Positions 48,505 through 59,990 of a stretch of DNA of 64,000 nt are shown here, piece by piece; position 1 is the stretch's first letter, and each line of letters opens with the position of its first letter. A model generated the notes under the pieces. It made no database searches. It worked only from the letters and a program-made list of their open reading frames with translations, and was not told the DNA's origin. The stretch comes from Gnetum montanum (taxonomy: Eukaryota > Streptophyta > Gnetopsida > Gnetales > Gnetaceae): NCBI GenBank assembly GCA_015680685.1, contig MNCI01004147.1, positions 293,035 to 357,034 of the forward strand, read 5' to 3'. The translations under genes and the position numbers were made by a program.

Positions 48505-49720
48505 TAAGGGATAGTTGCATCAAGCGATTGGACATGAATAATATTTTCAAATTTGAAGGTGGATATAATGCAGATCCACAACACCATCTTCAAGCATTCC
48601 ATGATGCTTGTGCCCTTCAGAATATGGACAGTAATTGGTAGAAGTTAAAGTTATTTCCTGGAACTCTCATAAAGGAAGTAGAACACTAGTACTAATCCTT
48701 AGAATTGAAATTGGTCCAAAGATGGAGTACCATGCTAGAGCTCTTCAATGATAAGTATCAAACCTATTCAAGAGTGTCCAATTTAAGGAAAAAAAATCCA
48801 AGGATGGAATCAAGGAACACATAAATCCCTTTATATAGCAATGGGCAAATATTATTCTCTACTACATAGATGCACGAGCCATAGATTTTTACAAAGGGAA
48901 CAACTAAGGCATATTATTAATGAATGAAGGAATAAGACTAGAGAAATCCTTGGGGTATATGCCTAAGGAATATTATCAAAAATGACAACCCATCAAATTC
49001 AAAGGTTGATAGACCATGTAGCCAAAGAAGGAGAATTGAAGAAAAGGGAATTAACTAAGGAATATAACCAAGATCTGACAATAAGGAAAAGAGGTGTTAG
49101 AATGTGTAATAGAAAAGAAGATGAAACTTTAGATGATGTCATTCAAAATGAGACTCTACCCATCCAAAAATCAATCAATGACATTACTGCAAAGGTAGAG
49201 AAAATGTGGAATTTAGTAGATGAGAAATTCTCTACTACCCTTAAGAGAGTGAATGAGAAGACTAAACAAGCACTAAACAATGACAAAGAAAAGAAGAAAA
49301 GAAGAAAATAAGAGATAAAAAATGAGAGAATTACAAACATAAAGGAAAATTTGTTGTAGTTGAGGAATTTATAGAATCTAGTTCAGAAGATGAAGAAGGA
49401 TGCAAAGTGTGTCAATATGAACATCCTAAGGGATATTGTCTTTTCATGATCCACTTGCAAGAGTCCAGGGCATATACACTTAACCCAAGATTTGTCAAGA
49501 AGGAGATGTTAAATGATTACCTAACCCACAGGAAAGTCTCAAACAACCCTCCTAATCATCATACTATTCAAGCAAAGCTTATCCTTAGTCACAAGAGCAA
49601 TACTAGTAGCAGTGGCAACAATCACAAGCATGGGGAATTCCACCACCAAGGTAGCAATATCCATATAGGTAACCTAATTCTTATGGATATTATGTTGAAC
49701 ATACAGTTTCTCTAGAAATG
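48505..49720 (+). pseudogene. F gag
   Basis: Contains DPQHHLQAFHDACALQNM (48575), LELFNDKYQTYSRVSNLRKK (48735), a charged helical region (49000-49310, Lys/Glu-rich, likely coiled coil) and the nucleocapsid CKVCQYEHPKGYC (49401). Pro/Tyr tail follows. Several stops. Confidence 0.78.
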
Positions 49721-50119
49721 CTTCAATTCATACTTCCACTCACTACTATCCACCAGAGTATTACAGGTCTACTACTCCATGAATGGATCCTAATTCGTAT
49801 GCACATCAACCAACAATTGGTTCATCAATTTCAACTCCTAACTCTCTACCACTAGTACCACCATCAATTATGCAAGGAGATATGCCAAACACAACCATGA
49901 CAAAAGAATGTTACTAAGGTAGTAAAGACATAAGAGGATGTGATAATAAAAGAACCTAGATCTAGGAAACATCCATTTTTTAGAGCAAGTCGAGAAAAGG
50001 TTCAAAGGATAGGAACTTCACCTATATTAAACCCATCCATACATACTCCTCAAGGGAATACTAATCTTTCACATAACAAAAATCCAAATTTGATCATTAT
50101 CATGTTGACTCAAACTATT

Positions 50120-50640
50120 ACACACTAGCTTAAGGCAAGAGCACTTTCTAAGAAGAGAATAGATTCAAAAAGTCCCTTAGTATATCTCTAGATAGCATGA
50201 CATAAATCATGCAAAGCTCTATTAGATTCTAGGTTAGAAGTAAATCTAATTTCATAAGATATGCACAAAGCCTAGAATCTTCCTCCACTAAAGAAAAGTA
50301 ACATCCAAATTAGAGCTTGCAAACTAGTCAACCACTATTCCACTTAGATAAGTGGATGATGTCATTACCATCATAAGTGACTAGTCTTACCCTACCAACT
50401 TCTTCATAAGACATGTGGGGAAAAATAAGGGAAAATTTCCTATAATCATGGGAAGAGCATGGCTTAGCAATATGGATGCTAAGATAGGAATTAGAGACTT
50501 GTCCTTGAAAATTTTCAAGAAAGATGAGGCTAGAATCATACAGAGATGTCAAGTTCCATGTCTCACATATAGCAATAATGGATGTAATTGCATGCAAAAA
50601 ATTTGGACCATCAAACAATAAATTAATATAGCATGTAATG
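50120..50640 (+). pseudogene. F aspartic protease
   Basis: LLDSRLEVNLIS at about 50218 corresponds to LLDSGSGVNLIS of E1, with the catalytic Gly lost. GKFPIIMGRAWLSNMDAKIGI at 50430 is the C-terminal block. Linker and stops follow. Confidence 0.75.
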
Positions 50641-50929
50641 TGTAGAAGATATGTGTGTGCAACAATGCCTGTATGCAACAACCACCAAACAAGAAGATAC
50701 CTAGTGGCTAATTATTGAATAAGAGATAGAGTCCAAATTGTACTTGGAACTATCTAACCAAATTATTGGTGCCTATGTTGAAGAAGCTAATGAGTTAGAG
50801 TAGTTTAGGAATAAATACCCCTATGTACACTCACATCAAGAAGAAGACATTGAATGGGGACAACTATAAATACCCAATAAATTTGAACTAAATCCTTTAG
50901 AGTTAAAAGCCTTACTAGAAGTACTAGAC

Positions 50930-51850
50930 TATGTTGTTCTAAACAATAAGAAACCAATAATTATTAATGTTAATATTGATAAAGAATAGAAGAAAAGATT
51001 ATTGGAAGTGGTGAATAAATGACTAGTAGCATTTGCATGGCCCTATGATGAAATAACAGGCATTGACCCACACATATGTTCATACCAAATTTATACAGAT
51101 CCATCTATCAAACCACATTGCCAACCTCAAAGAAGATTGAATCCTAGACTTAAAGAAGTGGTAAAATAAGAATTGGAGAAACTATTGAAAGTCAGATTCA
51201 TTTATCCAATAGTAGAATGTGAATGGGTTAGCCCTTTATTCATTGTCCTAAAGAAAGATGGCAAGTGGAGGATTTGCATCGACTTTGGATTGTTGAATTT
51301 AGTCACATTCAAGGACCACTTTCCTCTACCATTTGTTAACCAAGTCCTGCACACCATTGTAGGACACTAGTACTATGATTTCCTTGATGGGTACAATGGA
51401 TATAATTAGATCTACACTTCACCATAAGATCAACAGAAGATCACATTCGCCAGTTTATAGGGGACATTTGCCTATAAGTAGATGCCTTTTAGCTTGTGTA
51501 ATGCTCCTAATGCTTTCCAAAAACTAGTACTAAGCATATTCCAAAAGCATATTGGTAATGGAGTAGAGGTATTCATGGATGATTTTTCCGCTTATGGGCT
51601 AGAATTCAAACAAGCATTGGACCAACTAGAGGAGGTTTTGAAAAGATGTGTTGAAACTAATTTAAAGCTCAATTGGCAAAATAGCCATCTAATGGTCTAA
51701 GATGATATTTTTTTTTGGGATGTTAGATCATTTTTGGACCATATAGGATACTATAGAAGATTCATTAAAAAATTTTCAAAGATAAGAAAGCCATTGGTGG
51801 AACTAAGAAAGAAAGATGCACCATTCCAATAGACAAAGTAATGTGAGAAG
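50930..51850 (+). pseudogene. F reverse transcriptase
   Basis: Segments: VSPLFIVLKKDGKWRICIDF (51221), YYDFLDGYNGYN (51373), MPFSLCNAPNAFQKLVLSIF (51482) and GVEVFMDDFSAYGLEFKQAL (51560) with the FMDD catalytic pair. The connection domain HIGYYRRFIKKFSKI is at about 51740. Multiple stops. Confidence 0.85.
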
Positions 51851-53480
51851 GCATTCAAGACATTAAAGTAAAAGCTAATTTAAACACTAATCATTTAGGC
51901 TCTAGATTAGTTGAATCCCTTCCACATTCTGATAGATTCTTCAAACTAAACATTGAGCACAGTACTTACTTAGCTTGATGATTAGAAAAGACCATATTAC
52001 ATACACTGTGCTAGTCAAAGCATCACCAGAGCATAACTCAACTACACCACTACAAAAAAAGAGCTTATGGTCGTTGTGTATGTGCTTGAAAAATTTAGAC
52101 ATTATGTGCTTGGGTATGTCCCATTCACATCCACACAGATCATACTGACATCATATTTTTTATGAATAAAGTAGTGGTTAGTCTAAGAGTGATATGATGG
52201 CTCATGATATTACAGAGTTTAACATCACAATGATAGACAAGAAAGGAACAAAAAATGTTGTAGCAGATCATTTGTTAAGACTAATATGGGAACCATGGGA
52301 GTAAGATGAACCATTATCTAACCAATTTCCGAATGAAAATTGGTTTATAAATATAACAATGGCTAACAACTCAATATAAAAATCATGGATTAATGACTAC
52401 ATGACTTATCTCGTTACACAGGAGCTTCTCATTGAGTGGAATAAGAAACAAAAAGAAGTAGTTCTTCCATAAAGTTAAACGATATATGAAAATTAATGGA
52501 AATATTTACAAATTAATGGAAATATTTACAAAATTTATGTCAATGGATTAGTTAGATGGTATGTTCAAGAAGAGAACCAACAAAGAATTTTACAAGATGC
52601 ACATAAAGGATCATGTGGTGGTCACTATGCAGGACACAGAATAACACTAAAGTTGATGATGATAGGCTACATTTGGCCTATCATATTTAGGGATGCACAC
52701 AAATTTGCTCAATCTTGTAAAAGATGGCATTGCAATAGGTGAATAATAGCTAGAAATGAAGGACCACAATAACAGATCTAGCTATTAGAGCCATTTGACA
52801 TATGGAAAATTGATTTTATGGGGTGCATCACACTAATGTCTAACAGGAAATCATATATATAGTGACAGTTGATTATTCAATGAAATAGGTAGAAGTAGTT
52901 GTAGTTAAAGATTGCATAGCTAAAATAGTTGCTGAATTCCTTCAACAACACATGGCAAATAGGTTTGGGTACCACGTATGCTCATATTTGATAATGGAAT
53001 GCCTTTCACAGGAGCTACATTTAAGAAGCTACTGTAGCAACTTGGGGTGAACCACAAACTAACTACACCATACCATCCCCAAGTAAATGGTCAAGTAGAA
53101 GTGACTAACCAAGAAATCACTAAAATATTAACTAGAATAGTTAGTCAATTTTGAAAGAATTGGAGTACTAAGTTGAATGATGCTCTATGGGCATATAGAT
53201 CCACATGGAAACTCCTAGTAGGATACTTGTCCCATAAGTTAGTTTATGGAAAACTTCCCACACTACCAATCCAAGCACAACTATGAACCTTAGCTATTGC
53301 TAGTAAACTTGACCTGGATCTAAACTTAGCTCAACAAAAACACCTCATGAACCGTAACCTTCTAGAGGAAAATAGACTTGTAGCTCTAATGAGTAGTGAC
53401 ATATACAAGAAAGTTGAAGCTACAAGCATATAGGATGATGGTCAGGCATCAAAGAAGCTAAGGATTAATGAGATTGGGAT
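51851..53480 (+). pseudogene. F RNase H and integrase
   Basis: RNase H pieces: VVVYVLEKFRHYVLGY (52071) and KKGTKNVVADHLLR (52240). Integrase pieces: an HHCC-like stretch around GSCGGHYAGHRITLK (52610), DIWKIDFMGCI (52797), DNGMPFTGATFKKLL (52993) and [20 protein letters not shown] (53068). The C-terminal part runs to about 53450. Heavily mutated. Confidence 0.78.
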
Positions 53481-53499
53481 GTTAGATGTTTATGCGGTT

Positions 53500-55280
53500 G
53501 GAAGCTAGTAAGTTAGCAAAGAGGCTAAGTATAAGCTATTTTTAATATTTTTGTTTTATTAGTATTTTATTTTATTTTTAAAATTAGTATCATTATTACA
53601 CATGTTTAATTATTTATTTATATTTTTTGTTTTATCTTTATGGTTAGGTTGGTAGCTACATTGGATGCCTAGAAAGGAGATGAGAAGAAAGCTTTGGCTA
53701 AGGTAGAGGTTGAAAGAAAAGCAAGGAAAATAATCAAGGCCTAAGAATTGTTGGAAAAGGAAAAAGAAGCTAGCTATTGCAAAAGTTGCTCAAAACGTTG
53801 AAGAGAAGATGGCTAGGAGACTAGAAAATGACCAAGCCCATGTGGAGTTAAACCATAATGAAAGTGAGGATTCAAGGGCCAACACACAAAGTGTGCAGGA
53901 GGAAATGGTTTTATTGATCTATTAGTTGAAGTCACACAATCTAGCATATACTAATCAACTATCATATGGTTATATAGGTCATGGTCCAAATGATATTAAC
54001 AATGATATGAAAATGTCTCCTAAAGATTTCAAGTTTCTACCCCCTAAGAAGACACCCATCTCTAATGAAGCTTGATAAAAATGACTTACAAGAAAACTAG
54101 TAGAAGGTAATGAAATTTCATTTGGTAAGTTAAAATAAGTATTAATTTAAATTTTTGTGTTGTTGTTATTAATATTATTATATTTTTAATTTATTATTAT
54201 TTTTAATGAAAAAATATATATTCATAGAGTTAAGGAAGATGATTAGGTAGAATGTAGATAAAGAAGAGTTGGTGAAGAGCATGATGGAAAGCTTTATAAA
54301 AAAATTAAGAGTAATCACAAATAATAGCAAGTTTGTTTTTGTGTTTTTGATGATTATGATAGTGATATCAGTTGGTATGTTACTAAGGTGATGAATGGCT
54401 AGTGTTGTAGATATTCAAATTACAATTGACCTTGGGAAGGTGTTAGTTGTAGATCCTAATTTGGAAACCTTGGAATTTGAAAATCCTAAGATTCAAGCCA
54501 AGATGGATGCTTTTGCAGGGTATAAAGTGGAGATGTCCTCACTTGCCATTTAGCAAATTGATGCATATGTAAATTTGATGAGAGAGCCAGTGACCACCAA
54601 GGAGGATAAGAAGAAGCTCATGGTGCAAGTGTCTTGATTATAGGAGAATGTAGAAAATCTAAAAGTTGATTTGTATAGGAGCAAATTGGTGCATCATAAT
54701 TTTACCTCTTTATACTAGTAGTTGTGTGACATGATTTCTTAGTGGCAATAGACACTTGTTAGTAGTGGAAGGTATTAATCAATGAAAGGTTAAATACCAA
54801 GATGAAGGATAACTATGTTGAATGGGAATGCTAGGAATACCTAGAAAACAAGTAAGTTAATTTATAAGAAGTAGGCTTTAACTCATGTAAAACAACTTAA
54901 ATAAAGAAAGACTACTAGAAGGATGAGGACTTTACTGATTAAGAAGATGGAGGCTAATGAGGTATTGAAGATTTTTGAAAATTTTGTCATAGCTCATCAT
55001 AAGGAGATAGTGAAGCCATTGCCAAGCTTCACAAAGAAAAAGGATGTTGCAACCGAGAGGGAGGATAGGGTGGATGAGTCATTTTTTATGCCAAAGATGC
55101 TTAATGTTGACCTAGATGATTTGGGGTTGATTGTTCTTACTCTTGATCAAATTACTTAGAATTTGATAGAGGAATATGAGAAGATAGAGACTACAGAAGC
55201 ACTAGTAGAAGGAGGAGAAGAATGTGGTACAAGCTATGATGATGAACAGATGGATAAGAGAAAATGTTTTAGTTGACGAA
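53500..55280 (+). pseudogene. Broken coiled-coil ORF with apparent introns, unrecognised
   Basis: Three plus-strand blocks of charged helical sequence (about 53645-54120, 54230-54850, 54870-55275) are separated by very AT-rich stretches. One stretch starts with GTAAGTTAAA (54125) and ends TTCATAG (54227); another (53530-53648) ends TGGTTAG. Both look like spliced introns. Readable parts include VEEKMARRLENDQAHVELN, IQAKMDAFAGYKVEMSS and MRTLLIKKMEANEVLKIFEN. The last piece ends acidic. It follows F's integrase in the same direction, so it may be a downstream element ORF or an unrelated host gene remnant. In-frame stops show it is dead. No family was recognised. Confidence 0.4.
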
Positions 55281-56080
55281 TTTATGTTTATTTCTTGTGT
55301 TAACTTTTATTTATTTATTTTTACACGTGTGCTCGCACATGCATGCACACACACATATCATTTATTTTAGTGATGTTTATATGTTTATTTATTTTTGCAA
55401 ATGTAAATGTACCAAGGCATTTTAGTAGTTGGAGTAAGGAGGATGTCAAAGAAGAAGCAATGGAAAAGACTTTTCCTGTAGATGATTTGGGTGTAGGTGG
55501 ATAGTAATGATTGAGAAGGTTGATGTTAAGATTTTAGACAGCTTTTATGTTTTATATTTTTACTAGATGTGATGTATTTGTGTCGGCATGTACTTATTAT
55601 AATGGATTGAAAAAATAAATTTGGATGAACATTTAGACTCTATTATAGGGAGTGTAATGATGATGGTTGGTTTTTTTATGGGTTTTTTTGTTTTTTTTTA
55701 ATTTTATGTTTTTATGTTTTTAGTTTTCTATGTTTTTATGATTTTAACTATTAGATTTTTATGTTTTAAATTTTTATATAAAATAAAGCATAAAACTAAT
55801 CAAAATAAAATCTAAGCATAGTCAAGAACAGAGCTAATGTAAAATTAGGCAATGAGAAATATAAATAAAAGAAAAATGACATAAAATAAAACAACACAAA
55901 GTAAAATAAGAAAAATTGACTTGCTAAAATTAAAAAATTATATTTTAAAACTGTTAAATAAAAATGAGTAGGGAACAAGGTGATGGAAACATTATCTTTA
56001 AGCACATTGTATCTTGGATATGAATTTCTTGGCTTAGGAATGAGTAGGTCCCTTGACACTTTTAATAGATTCTATAATAT
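55281..56080. other. AT-rich stretch without genes
   Basis: It holds a CA/TG microsatellite-like run (55325-55365) and repeated 'ttttatgtttt' blocks (55690-55770). Nothing else supported. Confidence 0.5.
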
Positions 56081-56089
56081 CAAGTTCAC

Positions 56090-56707
56090 TAAAGCCTAGA
56101 TCTACAAAATCAAAAGAGTTAGATGACCATGGAATATGAATGTAAGACTCATCAATTTTTTTTGACAAGGACATTTGACCTATTGTAACTAGATGAGATC
56201 TTGGAGCAATTTCTTCTACAAATCAAGGTGATAAATGGTAGGGACTTCAAGATCAACACAAATTACTGCTTCTTTATATTTATATGAGAAATAAATCTCC
56301 TACTGCACATGCGGAAAAATGACATGGTGGTAAGCTAACTAGGGCCTTCCTAAGATAGCATTTATCCTTGATGACTTCCTAATAACTACAAAAACATCCT
56401 CAGGTGTTATATAATTTCCTACCAAAAAGAAAAACACAATTACACAGATAATCTCTACTCTAACTCTCCTAAATGAAATCAAAGAAGAGTTATAGTTAAA
56501 GCATTTGACCTATTTTTTGAGGTTAAGATGCTTTATGATAATCCATGATATAATGTTGGATCTAGCTTCATCATCTACATGTACTAATGGTAGCATCACA
56601 TTATCCTTGATCCATATGGTGATGTAGATGGAAGCTAACTCATGGCACCCATTGTAGGACAAGCTTTGATATTGTCCCCTTTGAACACCAAGCAATCCGC
56701 TAATCAT
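56090..56707 (-). pseudogene. Orphan retroelement aspartic protease
   Basis: On the minus strand: HELASIYITIWIKDNVMLPL, then PLVHVDDEARSNIISW in the place of the D-[GS]-G active site, IKHLNLKK, and later EDVFVVIRKSSRINAILGRP, whose ILGRP block closes a retropepsin. The frame breaks after NLKK. The active-site residues are altered (DDE instead of DGG-type). The sequence is unlike the A/D protease, so it is from a different gypsy lineage. No RT or gag partner was found around it. Confidence 0.55.
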
Positions 56708-57689
56708 ATGGATTAGGCATGTGGTTGGATTTCTACAAGTATGATGATAGATTTAAGATGCTCTTTGAAAGTAGAAATGAGATCAAAAAGCAAAAGATTG
56801 ATTTTCTTAGATTTCATGGCCACAATGATGTGGGGAAAAGCTTAATTCTCTTGTGTTAAATCTTTAGGATAAGACACCAAAGGAATAATTTTCAATGGAA
56901 TAATTGGAATAGTTGTTGAAACATTTGGAGTAAGCATGGATGTATTTTAAGACTCATGGATTGTTACCTTCTTTTTTTCCAATTGACAATACTACCTATT
57001 GGCTTGATCCTTTTTTTCCCTTTGTTAAGCTTTGTCTCCTCCTACAATTTGATGAGAATATGAATTAGAGGTGTGGGAGTGAAAAGAAATGGTGGTTCTT
57101 ATAAGCTAGGTGGGGATAAAGGGTGTGATCATGGGGCAACCACATAAGGCAAGACAAGGGAAAATTTAATTGGGCAAGATGGAGTAGGCAAAGGCAGCCT
57201 GCTCCTTGGTGATGATGGAGAGTTGATATATGTTAGTATTTGAGAGGTAGAAGGATCATCGTGGTATGATGTCACATCTATCACAAATTAAACTCTTCAT
57301 ATGCTTTGGGTAGTTGGATTAGAGGAATTTTCTGCAAGAAATTTTATAACAAGACATTTTTTTAGGTTTGGGAAAATTAACTTGTAAGGATACATGAGTA
57401 CCAATTTATAACAAACCCATCTAAATAACAAACAAAGTTTTAGAACGATTGTCTTTAGGTTTAAGGAAAAATATAGATATTCTCTTGGAATGAGTATTCA
57501 AAGAATCTTGAAGATTCTCATATCTTGCTAGGTGGGCTAAACTGGAGTGTTGAAGACTATTTTCTCTTTACTTTAGAAGAGTCTAAATGTTATCTTTGAG
57601 CATGTTTCAATTGTCCATGTCATGATCTATAGCTTGATGATAATAATTAAAACACCACCAAATTTGGACTACAACATCTTGACAACAAA
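56708..57689. other. Unassigned sequence
   Basis: Possibly the upstream (gag) side of the orphan protease element on the minus strand, but I cannot support a motif. No repeat border was seen. Confidence 0.4.
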
Positions 57690-58985
57690 TTTGTCTAAGT
57701 ATCAGCATGAGGCCACTTTTTACAAATTTTTCTAAGTGGTGGGACTACACTCTCCACTGCCCGAAGCATAGTTAGCCTCTAGTAGAGAGCGTAGTCAACA
57801 CAAAGGCCAATTTTGCAATTTTTTCTAAGTGTCATCACAAACCCAGAAGCTACAAATTTTTCTAAATGCTAAGACTACCCTCTCCACTACCCTAGAACAT
57901 AGTCAGCCTCCAGTGAAGAGCGTAATTAGCATGAAGGCCTAATTTTTGTAGATTTTTTAAGTGTTGAGACTGTGCTCTCCCCCAGCCTAGAGTGTAGTCA
58001 AGTGTAGTCAACTAGAAGCCAGTTTCCACAAGTCTTGGCAAGTGCTGGGACTATGCTCACCCCTAGTTGGGAGCGCAGTCAACCTTGAGTGGAAAGCATA
58101 GTTAGCACACAACCATCTTTTGCAAATTCTTCTAAGTGTTAAGACTACTCTCCCCCCCCCCCCTTCCACAATCTAGAGCGTAGTCAACAAGAACAACCTC
58201 CAGCGGCCTCCACAATGCAACACTGGCACTCAGCTTAGCTCCAACTCATCTCTGGCAAGTGTAGTTAGAAAAATACATCTTTTTGTATCCCCTTTTTGGC
58301 CTCAACATTGTAACTACACTTTACTTGATGCAAGACAGTGGAGAGTGTAGTCCTAGAGTGTAGTCTCCAAAATGTCATTTTCTTAGGTACCTTGCGATCC
58401 TCTCAGCACATGCACATGCAGTTGGCAGCATAGTCACAATCTTGCAGTCTCGCAGAGTCTAACAAAGATTGGTAAATCAAAACACCACCAACCTCGGTGG
58501 AAAGTGTAGTTGGGTGACAATGTAATCCCAAATATCCCATTTTCCCTGTGGCATTTGCACTGCACTTCACCTAATCCTAACCTTATAAATACCCCTACAC
58601 TCAACTTTTTCACGGTTGGCAAAAATTGAGTGGGAAAATCCTTCAAGGTTGGAAAAAATGAAGCATTGGAAAATTTAAGGATTAGCAAACTAGAGACCTG
58701 GAAAACTTGAGGAGCGCTTGGGAGAGAACCAAAGACATACTGGTGAAGTTGCAGATCACCGCAGCCCATTGCAGCCCACCAAAACACTACAGTCAATGGT
58801 ACACTACGATGGCCAACCCAGTTGACACAAACACCTTGGCGGAATGCAAGTCTTCGTAGCCAAACATCCTTGAGACTGTGATTACACTGTCCACTATGCC
58901 TATTGTACACCACGTACCTTCTAACCCCTTTTGGTGTTAACTACCTCAACCCCATTTGGGGTGGTGTTCCATTTCTCTCTCTCTC
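57690..58985 (+). repeat. LTR-like promoter region with a tandem enhancer-like array
   Basis: At least five diverged units (starting near 57742, 57870, 57962, 58046 and 58140, roughly 85-130 bp apart) share GACTA(C/T)(A/G)CTCTCC and (A/G)AG(C/T)GTAGTCA. Inverted copies such as GGAGAGTGTAGTC occur near 58333. TTATAAATACCCC follows at about 58582. This matches a U3 with enhancer repeats followed by a core promoter. The outer borders and any partner LTR were not found. A 12-bp C run lies at 58152. Confidence 0.5.
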
Positions 58986-59858
58986 TGATGAATTGTGGTT
59001 TGCCAGGCCCCGATATCGGATCCTCGATATTAGGTACGCGATATCATAGCCTGGATAATGATGTCGAATACACGATATCGTGATTCCTATGTAGGCCTAT
59101 AAATACAACATTTGGGCACATAGGAAGGGGGTAGTAGTTGGCAAGTCTTAGGGTAGAGTCTTTTTGTTAGTTTTTAGTTAGCTTTAATTCTTTCCCTAGT
59201 GCATGCCTACAGTGTGATGATTGTAATTGTACAGAATCTTTGTTCGAGTGTGATGTACTTGGAAATGCACATGATCGGCAATAAAGAACGAGATTACTCC
59301 ATCATTGCAACAATCACTTAGCTTTTAATTACTTTAATTATTAATTGTTAATTATTTATCATTGTCTTTTTAGTTAATATTTCCTTTATTGTCATTTACA
59401 CTTCCTGTTGATTAACGCGAAATGAGTACGACTTAATCACGAACATTCAAGTGTAACTACTTAGTAACCAAGTAGCGTATCTAGTAGTGCTCAAGTAATG
59501 TGTGCTTGGTAATCCTAGAAGTAGTACACAAGGTCCAAGATGCATATGGATGATTAAGGACAGATGCTCATCGCACTTAGGCTAGTTTAGATTTCGTTTC
59601 TTATTACCTATTAGCTTAAGTCAAGATTATTTTCCATCGTCTCTAGGAGTAGCACTAGTTTAGGATCCCATCATTCGCCTCACTCTAGACTAAACCATAC
59701 GTGACAAAGAAATACTAGTCCAGGTGGGAAGATAGTGAACTGCAATCAACATGTAACCATTTAGATACCACAACTAGTCTATCTGCAGAGTTCAACCAGA
59801 TCGTACATACACATTTGTATTCATATGGTTGAGTGTAGGGGTAGCTAGCCACTCATCA
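58986..59858 (+). repeat. B2 5' LTR
   Basis: 873 bp, TGATGAATTG to CACTCATCA. U3 contains CCCGATATCGG, TCGATATTAGG, GCGATATCAT and CACGATATCGTG within 120 bp, then CCTATAAATACAAC (59097). R has a GCAATAAAGAACG polyadenylation signal (59278). Confidence 0.92.
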
Positions 59859-59859
59859 T

Positions 59860-59876
59860 TGGTGCAGTTGTCAGGG
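59860..59876 (+). promoter_or_regulatory. B2 primer-binding site, decayed
   Basis: TGGTGCAGTTGTCAGGG, one base after the LTR, is the tRNA-Asp site with several C-to-T or G-to-A changes relative to E2. Confidence 0.75.
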
Positions 59877-59990
59877 ATGGTGCTAGTTATTTAGATTAGT
59901 TACATCATCCAAGATCACTGTAACGAAGCCTTGATGATATATCTTTTAGAAAGAAACTAATTATAAATAAGTCACACACAATTCACAATA

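Larger units (their letters stand above)
48490..53540 (+). mobile_element. F: old, LTR-less Athila-like gypsy remnant
   Basis: Plus-strand gag, protease, RT, RNase H and integrase remnants occur in the canonical order. No LTR, PBS or PPT was found at either side. Motifs are close to those of D but stops are far denser, so this is an older copy. It is a useful outgroup for the gag zinc-knuckle spacing. Confidence 0.82.

Noticed and set aside
58434-58913. 159-residue minus-strand frame at the end of the LTR-like region
   Set aside because: It covers the presumed promoter/R/U5 part of the repeat on the opposite strand and has no recognisable domain; a chance frame is more likely, though not excluded.
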